DNA of 64,000 nt, from contig SUSV01000008.1 in NCBI GenBank assembly GCA_015063245.1, forward strand, positions 1 through 64,000, in the 5' to 3' direction. Source of the stretch: Thermoplasmata archaeon (GTDB lineage: Archaea; Thermoplasmatota; Thermoplasmata; Methanomassiliicoccales; Methanomethylophilaceae). The notes beneath the pieces were generated by a model, which saw only the letters and a program-made list of their open reading frames with translations, did not search any database and had not been told where the DNA came from. The stretch's first letter is position 1, and the number at the start of each line of letters is the position of its first letter. This document shows, in pieces, positions 57,705 to 64,000 of this stretch. Both the position numbers and the translations under genes were made by a program.

Positions 57705-59861
57705 ATGAGTTTTACAATCGCATTGGCCGGTAATCCTAACTGCGGTAAGACCACCCTGTTCAACGCTCTGACGGGTGCGTCGCAGCGTGTTGGTAACTGG
57801 CCCGGAGTGACCATCGACAAGAAGGTCGGAAAGATCAAGGGCACCGACTCTGAGCTGGTGGATCTTCCCGGAATCTATTCTTTGTCCCCCTATTCGCCGG
57901 AGGAGGTAGTTTCCAGGAACTTCATCGTCGAGGAGAGGCCCGATGCAATAATCAACATTGTGGATGCAACGAACCTGGAGAGGAACCTGTTCCTGACGAT
58001 GCAGCTGATCGACATGGGCAGACCCATGGTCGTCGCACTCAACATGATGGATCAGATCGAGGCCGCAGGCGACGAGATCGATATCGACGGTCTGTCCAAG
58101 GCATTGGGCGTTCCGGTCGTGCCGATATCCGCTTCCAAGAAGAGGAACATCGACGAGCTGGTCAGCACCATACAGTCCGTCGCCGAAAACAAGACAGCCC
58201 CTGCGGTCAGCAAGTACGATGACTCTATCGAGATCGTCGTCGAGGCCGCAATGAAGGAGCTGAGCGGCAAGGTCCCCGAGGACAGCTTGAGATTCTACGC
58301 TTTCAAGCTCATCGAAGGCGATTCCCTGATAGACGAGGTAGCTCCCGGATCGAGGGAAGCTATCTCATCATGGATCAAGGACATGGAGGAGACCTTCGAC
58401 GATTCCGCCGATTCCATCATCGCTGACAGCAGGTATGAGAGGATCGGACAGGCTGTATCTGGCGTGTGCAAGAGGGCTCCGAGGAGCGATAAGGGAACGA
58501 GGTCCGACCGCATCGACAGGATCGTAACCAACAGGTGGCTCGGACTCCCGATATTCGCAGTCATCATCGCAGCCGTCTACTTCATCGCAATGTACGACGG
58601 AAAGCTCGGTACTTCGCCCGGAGCATGGGCGACCGGATGGCTCAACGATTACATCGGCGACGAGCTCATTCCCATGGTAGAGGAATGGTGCGTCGACGCA
58701 GGTGTCAGCGACATCCTCACAGGCCTCCTGTGCGACGGTATCCTGAACGGAGTCGGAGCGGTCATAGGTTTCCTGCCTCAGATGATCGTGTTGTTCATCT
58801 GTCTGGTCATTCTCGAGGAGATCGGATACATGGCCCGTGTCGCATTCGTCATGGACCGTATCTTCAGATACTTCAACCTCTCCGGAAAGTCATTCATCCC
58901 CCTTCTCGTGGGAACCGGATGCGGAATCCCCGGAGTCATGGCCTGCCGTACCATCGAGAGCGAAGCAGACCGTCGTATCACCGCCATGACAGTCACATTC
59001 ATGCCCTGCGGAGCAAAGCTCCCCGTCATCGCAGCCATCACCGCCGCACTGGCCGGTGCATGGTGGGTCGGAGTGTGCGCATACTTCGGAGGAATCATAC
59101 TCGTCATCACATCGGGAATCATCCTGAAGAAGTTCAAGCACCTCGCAGGAAAGCCGGCACCCTTCATCATGGAGCTGCCCCCGTACCACGTGCCCGGGCT
59201 ATTCACTAGCATCAAGTCGGTGTTCGACAGATCCTGGGCATTCGTCAAGAAGGCCGGAACGATCATCCTCCTAACGATGATCCTCATCTGGTTCCTCTCG
59301 CACTTCACGCTGTCGTTCGACTACATCGATCCCGATGAGGATATGGGAGACTCCATCCTCGCCGCGATCGGCGGAGTCATCGCATACATCTTCATGCCTC
59401 TCGGATGGGGAGACAGCTGGGAGCTCGCATCTGCATCGATCACAGGTCTCATCGCAAAGGAGGACCTCATTGGAACCCTCGCCATCGTCCTCGGAGGCAA
59501 CCCCGACCTGGACGAGGATGCTGTCGGAGAGCTGCTCGCGCTGATCCTCCAGGACAGCGCCATCGTGTCGTTCTTCACGTTCAACATGTACTGTGCACCC
59601 TGCTTCGCAGCAATCGGAGCCATCCACAGGGAGCTGGGCACATGGAAGCATACCGCGATCGCGGTCGCATACCAGTGCCTCCTTGCATACTTCGTGTCCA
59701 TCATCGTGTATGTGGTGTACGGAACGATCATCGGAGATACGATAGATTGGTACTCGTATGTGCTCGCAGCCATCGATGCAGTCATCCTGATCTACCTGCT
59801 GGTCGCCAAGGATCCGTTCAGGCAGCTGGGCAAGGCAGATCCGGAGGGAGCAGAGGAATGA
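57705..59861 (+). CDS. feoB: Ferrous iron transporter FeoB, second copy
   Basis: 718 aa from the ATG at 57705 (MSFTIALAG), with AGGAGAGGATG upstream; the track start at 57675 overlaps the feoA stop and remains possible. G1 GNPNCGKTTLFNAL, G3 DLPGIYSL, G4 LNMMD, gates CRVAFVMDRIF-like region and CAPCFAAIGAIHRE. Most of the membrane half is near-identical to the first FeoB, while the GDI spacer and lumenal loop differ. Two operons with the same operator may provide different affinity or expression range. Confidence 0.97.
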   Translation: MSFTIALAGNPNCGKTTLFNALTGASQRVGNWPGVTIDKKVGKIKGTDSELVDLPGIYSLSPYSPEEVVSRNFIVEERPDAIINIVDATNLERNLFLTMQLIDMGRPMVVALNMMDQIEAAGDEIDIDGLSKALGVPVVPISASKKRNIDELVSTIQSVAENKTAPAVSKYDDSIEIVVEAAMKELSGKVPEDSLRFYAFKLIEGDSLIDEVAPGSREAISSWIKDMEETFDDSADSIIADSRYERIGQAVSGVCKRAPRSDKGTRSDRIDRIVTNRWLGLPIFAVIIAAVYFIAMYDGKLGTSPGAWATGWLNDYIGDELIPMVEEWCVDAGVSDILTGLLCDGILNGVGAVIGFLPQMIVLFICLVILEEIGYMARVAFVMDRIFRYFNLSGKSFIPLLVGTGCGIPGVMACRTIESEADRRITAMTVTFMPCGAKLPVIAAITAALAGAWWVGVCAYFGGIILVITSGIILKKFKHLAGKPAPFIMELPPYHVPGLFTSIKSVFDRSWAFVKKAGTIILLTMILIWFLSHFTLSFDYIDPDEDMGDSILAAIGGVIAYIFMPLGWGDSWELASASITGLIAKEDLIGTLAIVLGGNPDLDEDAVGELLALILQDSAIVSFFTFNMYCAPCFAAIGAIHRELGTWKHTAIAVAYQCLLAYFVSIIVYVVYGTIIGDTIDWYSYVLAAIDAVILIYLLVAKDPFRQLGKADPEGAEE

Positions 59862-60046
59862 GCGCCGGCGATCTGGCCGTAGGCGGCATAATCCTCCTTT
59901 GGGTGGCCGGCGCGGTCTACATCCTCCTTCGCAACAAGCGCAAGGGCAGGAGCAGCTGCGGCTGCAACTGCCCCGGGTGTGCAAAGGGGAATGCGCCCAA
60001 TGTGACCATCGAGGAAGAGTGCACCTGCGGATGCAGGAAGGACTGA
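59858..60046 (+). CDS. FeoB-associated Cys-rich membrane protein, second copy
   Basis: 62 aa, ATGA overlap with feoB. One membrane helix ([19 protein letters not shown]) and two Cys clusters, CGCNCPGC and CTCGC at the C-terminus. The second cluster is absent from the operon 1 protein. Followed by the operon terminator. Confidence 0.88.
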   Translation: MSAGDLAVGGIILLWVAGAVYILLRNKRKGRSSCGCNCPGCAKGNAPNVTIEEECTCGCRKD

Positions 60047-60057
60047 AACCATAAAAC

Positions 60058-60086
60058 GGGGGGCATCCCCCACTTTTCTTTCTTTA
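60058..60086 (+). terminator. Terminator of feo operon 2
   Basis: GGGGG-GCAT-CCCCC hairpin followed by ACTTTTCTTTCTTT, 11 bp after the stop codon. Confidence 0.85.
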
Positions 60087-60152
60087 ATTGTTCTTATTAG
60101 AACGGCGTCTGTTCAGACATCATTAAATATGCACAGACAGAAACATCATCTC

Positions 60153-60290
60153 ATGAAATACAGGTGCCCTGTCTGCGGTTACATCTACGACGAAGAGAAG
60201 ATGGGCGTCAAGTTCGAGGATCTCCCCGATGATTGGGAGTGCCCGATCTGCGGCGAGCCCAAGTCCGAGTTCAAGCCCATCGAGGATTGA
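60153..60290 (+). CDS. Rubredoxin
   Basis: 45 aa, too short for the track. [15 protein letters not shown]...[15 protein letters not shown] shows the two CPxCG knuckles with aromatic and Asp residues of rubredoxin. It carries one electron on a single iron, often to oxygen or superoxide defence enzymes in anaerobes. CATTAAATAT about 30 bp upstream of the ATG gives a leaderless promoter. The spacing is slightly shorter than in many rubredoxins (about 45 versus 52 aa). It lies after the iron-uptake operons but has its own promoter. Confidence 0.93.
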   Translation: MKYRCPVCGYIYDEEKMGVKFEDLPDDWECPICGEPKSEFKPIED

Positions 60291-61220
60291 TCAGAGACCG
60301 TCGATCTTGATGAATTGGGTGTTCTGCTTCCTGCGGAGGTCGGTCATGAACTCAAAGGCCAGCTGATTCCCCAGCTGAGCGGAACGCCCGAACCTTTTCA
60401 ACGCTTCTTCCATGTTCTGATCAGTTCCAAGTCCTTCGTAGAGCATCCTCGCGGTCATGAACAGCGCATCGGCATCGTCCAGCGCCGCTACCTCATCATA
60501 GAGTTCGTAGGCACGCTTGACGTTCCTCTCGCTCCCCCTTCCCTCGTAGTACATCGTGGCGAGGTTGAACTTGGCAGGAGCGAATCCCTTGTCGGCGGCC
60601 ATGGTGTACCATTGCATGGCGACCCTGTCCCCGCCCTCGATAAGTTTCTCCTCAGCGGCCTTCGCCATCCTGAACTGGGCCTCGGGGATGCCGGCGACAG
60701 CAGCCTTGCGGAACCAGTCTATCCCTCCCTTGATGTCCTTCTCGGTGCCGACGCCCTCCGTCTTCATGTATCCTATCATGAACATTGATTGGGGCTCTCC
60801 GGCATCCGCTGCCTTCTGATAGTAATGATTGGCCTTGACGGGATCCGCCTCCGTCCCGTATCCATAGAGGTATATCGCGGCGATCTCAGGGTATGCGAGC
60901 TCTATCCCGCCTTCGGCCGCCTTCTCGAACCAGAACCTGCACTGCTCCTTGTCCTCGGGGTAGCCGTAGGAGCCTGTGTACATCGACCCCAACCTGAACA
61001 TCGCAGGGGTGTTGCCCATCTCAGCAGATTTCCTGTATAATTCAACCGCACCGGGGATGTCCGTCTCCGTACCCATGCCGTTGATCTTCATCTCGGCCAG
61101 TCCGAAGAATCCCTCCGGCGAGCCGAGCTCGGATGCGTGTGTGAAAAGAGCAACCGCCCTCTTGGGATCGGTCTGATAGCATTCTACTGCCTGCATGCAG
61201 AGCTCAGCGGGATCTTCCAT
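60291..61220 (-). CDS. Sel1-repeat protein, 309 aa
   Basis: From the ATG at 61220 (MEDPAELCMQAVECYQ), placed about 25 bp after a minus-strand CTTTTAATCT box; the track's 61268 start is before that promoter. About seven SLR repeats (GLAEMKINGMGTETDIPGAVELYRKSAEMGN, RLGSMYTGSYGYPEDKEQCRFWFEKAAEGG). No signal peptide. Its stop is back-to-back with the rubredoxin stop. Fourth Sel1 protein of the window, distant from the other three. Confidence 0.9.
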   Translation of the reverse strand: MEDPAELCMQAVECYQTDPKRAVALFTHASELGSPEGFFGLAEMKINGMGTETDIPGAVELYRKSAEMGNTPAMFRLGSMYTGSYGYPEDKEQCRFWFEKAAEGGIELAYPEIAAIYLYGYGTEADPVKANHYYQKAADAGEPQSMFMIGYMKTEGVGTEKDIKGGIDWFRKAAVAGIPEAQFRMAKAAEEKLIEGGDRVAMQWYTMAADKGFAPAKFNLATMYYEGRGSERNVKRAYELYDEVAALDDADALFMTARMLYEGLGTDQNMEEALKRFGRSAQLGNQLAFEFMTDLRRKQNTQFIKIDGL

Positions 61221-61272
61221 GCCTCCCGCATCTCGGTGAGAGATTAAAAGTGTTGGAGTGATATGCATTCTT

Positions 61273-61470
61273 ATGATGAAAGGACCCTTGGTCTATGTCG
61301 CTATCGGCCTCGCCGTCATCCTGATGATCCTGTCCGCCGTCATGGTGCTCAACAGGGATTTCTTCCTTGACAATGCGGAGATCATCGCCGGAATCTCCGG
61401 AGTGCTGGCATTGGCCGTTGTGGCAGTGATTATTCTGATCATGATGCGCTATCGTGACAAACCTCAGTAA
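61273..61470 (+). CDS. Small two-helix membrane protein, unknown
   Basis: About 65 aa from MMKGPLVYVAIG (ATG-ATG at 61273/61276). Two hydrophobic segments, VYVAIGLAVILMILSAVMVL and ISGVLALAVVAVIILIMM, with a short polar loop NRDFFLDNAE and a basic tail. Divergent from the Sel1 gene with overlapping 5' regions. No family recognised. Confidence 0.55.
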   Translation: MMKGPLVYVAIGLAVILMILSAVMVLNRDFFLDNAEIIAGISGVLALAVVAVIILIMMRYRDKPQ

Positions 61471-61485
61471 ACCCCTGTTAAGACA

Positions 61486-61527
61486 GCGGAATCGGCCCTT
61501 TACGATTTTCGTAGGGCTTGATTCCGC
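61486..61527 (+). terminator. Long hairpin after the small membrane protein
   Basis: GCGGAATC/GATTCCGC outer stem with inner GCCC/GGGC and TACGA/TCGTA. The loop arm is itself the palindrome TACGATTTTCGTA, which recurs at 61562, so the element may be part terminator and part operator. Confidence 0.6.
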
Positions 61528-61574
61528 CACTCAAAAGTTAAGCTTCAACCTTTTAATTCGCTACGATTTTCGTA
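61501..61574. promoter_or_regulatory. Paired palindrome TACGATTTTCGTA upstream of the Hsp70-vWA gene
   Basis: Identical 13-bp palindromes TACGA-TTT-TCGTA at 61501-61513 and 61562-61574, 61 bp apart. The second is 12 bp upstream of the TATA box (TTTATATTATATACGG, 61585). Likely binding sites of a regulator of the Hsp70-vWA operon. Confidence 0.6.
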
Positions 61575-61628
61575 ATCGTCCTCCTTTATATTATATACGG
61601 TGAAAAACATGGGGAGAACGATGGGATT

Positions 61629-63659
61629 ATGAAGGTTGGAATTGACCTCGGAACAACATACTCTGCAGTAGCAAGGTACGACAAGCAATCGAACAAACCG
61701 ATCATGCTGAGCAACTCGTTCGGCAAGGAGATAACGCCGTCAGTCATCTGTTTCCTGGATGACGGCGACATCCTGGTCGGAGAAGACGCAAAAGACATGC
61801 AGTCCAACGGAACCGGAGTGAATGCTGCCGCTTTCAAGCGCAACATGGGAGACGGTTCCACCGTTGTAAGCTTCAACGGTAAGGATTACACCGCAGAGGA
61901 CCTCTCCGCGATGCTGCTCAAGCACCTCATCTCAGATGCCGAGGCAGCCTGCGGCGAGAAGATCGACGAAGCGGTCATCACCGTACCTGCATACTTCGAG
62001 GATGCACAGAGGATCGCCACCAAGCGCGCAGGAGAGTCCTGCGGAATCAAGGTCCCCAAGATCATCAACGAGCCCACAGCGGCCGCCATCTCATACGGAT
62101 ACAAGCACTCCGCCGACAAGACCCTGCTGGTCTACGATCTCGGAGGAGGAACCTTCGATGTCACCATCGTAAGAATCACCAAAGGAAACATCGAGGTCAT
62201 CGGAACCCACGGAAACCACATCCTGGGAGGAAAGGACTGGGATGCAGCCATCGTCAAGTACGTCTGCGACAAGTTCTACAACGAGTTCGACGTGGATCCC
62301 AGGGACGACCTGCCCACCAAGAACGAGCTCATCGTCGCCGCCGAGGGATACAAGAAGACGCTGTCCATCGCGGAGAGCGTCACCATCCCCGTGAACTACG
62401 AGGGATGCAGCGAGAAGTACACGCTCACAAGGGAGGAGTTCGAGTCCATGACCGAGCACCTCATGAATGCTACGAAGGACGTCATGGACGAGCTCATCAA
62501 GGACCTCGGAATGGAGTGGACCGACATCGATGAGATCCTTCTCGTCGGAGGATCCACCAGGATGCCCGGAGTCGCCAAGTTCCTCAGGGACTTCACAGGA
62601 CGCGAGGTCGTCACACACAGCGATACCGATCTGGCGGTCGCCAAGGGAGCAGCCATCACGGCAGAGCTCTACAGCAGCAGCGCCACCGGAATGAGGGCCG
62701 CCATGACCGTGACCGATGTCACGGCACACAGCCTCGGAGCGCTCTCCGTCAGCCAGGACGGAACGAAGTACGTCAACGAGATCATGATCAAGAAGAACTC
62801 CAAGGTCCCCAGCACGGAGAGGAGGAAGTTCTCCATCAAGCCCGGCAACATGACCGACAAGATCGAGGTCTACACCCTCCAGGGTGAGTCCAGGGTGCCC
62901 CTGGACTGCAATGTGCTCGCGAAGGTTGTCATCACCGGATTCTACAACGACGGAAAGGGTCTCATCGTCGACATCGAGTACAACTACGACGAGAACGGAA
63001 TCGTCAACATCAAGGCATTCCAGGGCGAGGACGCCCTGCAGGTCAAGTCAGAGCCCGTTCCCGAGGACATCAGATGGATGGGAGGAAACCCCCGCGACAG
63101 GCCCAACGAGGACAAGATCGCCAAGAACATCGCCATCTGCGTCGACCTCTCCAGGAGTATGCAGGGAGAGCCCATCGAGGCCGCCAAGGACTCGATCCGC
63201 AGGTTCGTGCACACCCTCGAGGATGAGAAGACCAAGTTCTCCCTCATCGGATTCGGAGACAAGGTCAAGGTCGTCACCGAGCTCACCGGGGACACAGGCG
63301 TCGTCATCAATTCAATCGAGGACCTCAAGGTCAACATGCTCGGAAGAGGAACCGACATGAGCCCGCTGGAGACAGCGAGGTCAGTTGTCTCATCCTCGCC
63401 CGGAGTCGGTATCATCGTCGTCCTTACGGACGGAATCTGGGGTAAGAGGGACAGGGCCGTCGACCAGGCAGCAAGGTGCAGGGACGGCGGTATCGCGATC
63501 ATCGCCATCGGGCTCGGAGAGGCCGACACATCGTTCCTCAGGCAGATCGCCACAGTCGACGACGGAGCATTGTTCACAACCATCGACAAGCTCGGCGACA
63601 CCTTCGGAACCATCGCAACGGCGATCACATCAGGTAACATGGGACTCGCAGTACGCTGA
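61629..63659 (+). CDS. Hsp70 (DnaK-like) protein with C-terminal von Willebrand A domain
   Basis: 676 aa. Hsp70 ATPase domain, residues 1-360: GIDLGTTYSAVARYD, VYDLGGGTFDVTIV, LVGGSTRMPGVAKFL. A beta-rich substrate-binding-like region follows to about 485, with LGALSVSQDGTKYVNEIMIKKNSKVP and NIKAFQGED. In place of the usual helical lid there is a vWA domain (about 495-676) with a complete MIDAS: DLSRSM, GRGTDMSP, LTDGIWGK. The C-terminal EEVD or GGF tail is missing. I infer a chaperone-like ATPase that captures or signals to partner proteins. Followed by a J-like gene 11 bp on. Confidence 0.93.
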   Translation: MKVGIDLGTTYSAVARYDKQSNKPIMLSNSFGKEITPSVICFLDDGDILVGEDAKDMQSNGTGVNAAAFKRNMGDGSTVVSFNGKDYTAEDLSAMLLKHLISDAEAACGEKIDEAVITVPAYFEDAQRIATKRAGESCGIKVPKIINEPTAAAISYGYKHSADKTLLVYDLGGGTFDVTIVRITKGNIEVIGTHGNHILGGKDWDAAIVKYVCDKFYNEFDVDPRDDLPTKNELIVAAEGYKKTLSIAESVTIPVNYEGCSEKYTLTREEFESMTEHLMNATKDVMDELIKDLGMEWTDIDEILLVGGSTRMPGVAKFLRDFTGREVVTHSDTDLAVAKGAAITAELYSSSATGMRAAMTVTDVTAHSLGALSVSQDGTKYVNEIMIKKNSKVPSTERRKFSIKPGNMTDKIEVYTLQGESRVPLDCNVLAKVVITGFYNDGKGLIVDIEYNYDENGIVNIKAFQGEDALQVKSEPVPEDIRWMGGNPRDRPNEDKIAKNIAICVDLSRSMQGEPIEAAKDSIRRFVHTLEDEKTKFSLIGFGDKVKVVTELTGDTGVVINSIEDLKVNMLGRGTDMSPLETARSVVSSSPGVGIIVVLTDGIWGKRDRAVDQAARCRDGGIAIIAIGLGEADTSFLRQIATVDDGALFTTIDKLGDTFGTIATAITSGNMGLAVR

Positions 63660-63669
63660 AGGAGAACAC

Positions 63670-64000
63670 ATGGCTAGCAAGACTGACAACTACTGTCAAC
63701 TCCTGGGCCTGAATCCCTTCAACGAAGCCAAGTACACTCCCGAGTCGATCAAGGACAAGATCGACAAGCAGGAGACCAGATGGGCAAACGAGTTCAGGAA
63801 CAAACAGAACGACACCGGCCAGAGGTTCAAGTACCACAAGCTGCTGGACGAGGTTCCCGAGATCAGGCGCTGTATGTCGGACCCGATCCTCAGGAAGAAG
63901 GTCTTCGCTGACGGGATGAAGGATCTCGAGGGCAAGTGCCAGAAGATCAAGCTCGACTGCGTCATCCTCGCGGACGGCACCATGGTCGTCCTCCCCGGAG
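63670..64000 (+). CDS. J-domain-like protein (partial, runs off window)
   Basis: 110 codons visible from the ATG at 63670, with AAGGAGAA upstream. DNYCQLLGLNPFNEAKYTPESIKDKIDKQETRWANEF and YHKLLDEVPEIRRCMSDPILRKKVF have the helix pattern of divergent J domains (Y..LLGL......I...I......W...L....R). No HPD tripeptide is seen, so it could not stimulate a standard DnaK in the usual way. It is in the same operon as the Hsp70-vWA gene and is the natural partner. The rest lies outside the window. Confidence 0.55.
   Translation, partial: MASKTDNYCQLLGLNPFNEAKYTPESIKDKIDKQETRWANEFRNKQNDTGQRFKYHKLLDEVPEIRRCMSDPILRKKVFADGMKDLEGKCQKIKLDCVILADGTMVVLPG

Overview
The window comes from a methanogenic archaeon, most likely a gut or rumen member of Methanomassiliicoccales (Methanomethylophilaceae). 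Archaeal markers are digeranylgeranylglyceryl-phosphate synthase, Orc1/Cdc6, the RFC small subunit, RpoL, archaeal TruD and many leaderless promoters with a TATA box 25-30 nt before the start codon. None of the roughly 55 complete genes ends in TAG (nearly all end in TGA, the rest in TAA). One conserved transporter gene carries an in-frame TAG, as expected where UAG means pyrrolysine. GC content looks mid-50s in genes and is much lower in accessory intergenic regions.

Layout. 1-13.4 kb is an accessory, defence-island-like region. It holds six AAA+ ATPases of the DUF4143/PD-(D/E)XK type, an orphan MNT nucleotidyltransferase, an AbiEi antitoxin with a broken AbiEii, an aquaporin, a YitT/YczE membrane protein and a TerB-flavin domain fusion. 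Four direct copies of a hairpin repeat cut 1.4-6.6 kb into three modules, each with one ATPase. 13.4-23.6 kb is mostly housekeeping: a polyprenol-kinase/NMP-kinase/PAP2 operon, an acyltransferase, ether-lipid prenyltransferase, a PemK-like toxin, a Na/Pi symporter with the in-frame TAG, an ArsB/SLC13 permease, a duplicated small hydrophobic peptide module, TruD and RpoL. 23.7-30.3 kb is a seven-gene tetrapyrrole operon running from glutamyl-tRNA to uroporphyrinogen III, precorrin-2 and siroheme, feeding F430, corrinoid and siroheme.

30.4-43.9 kb holds two more ATPases, each bracketed by its own direct repeats, plus CysS, a cluster-less radical-SAM-like protein, a TtuA-type tRNA thiolase, Orc1/Cdc6, RfcS, an IMPase/FBPase, a PaaK-type ligase and three Sel1-repeat proteins. 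43.9-51.9 kb holds two large surface adhesin-like proteins with long structured leaders and a DUF234-type ATPase. 51.9-60 kb holds formate-THF ligase and two FeoA/FeoB/Cys-rich iron-uptake operons sharing a DtxR-like operator. 60-64 kb holds rubredoxin, a fourth Sel1 protein, and an Hsp70-vWA fusion followed by a J-domain-like protein cut by the window end.

The most unusual signals are: the ATPase modules separated by direct repeats and the private repeat in nearly every ATPase promoter; the UAG codon in the Na/Pi symporter; the tandem small-peptide/hairpin module at 21.3-21.7 kb; a structured, probably iron-regulated RNA region at 53.7-54.05 kb; a phased palindrome array at 57.1 kb; and the Hsp70-vWA/J-like pair.
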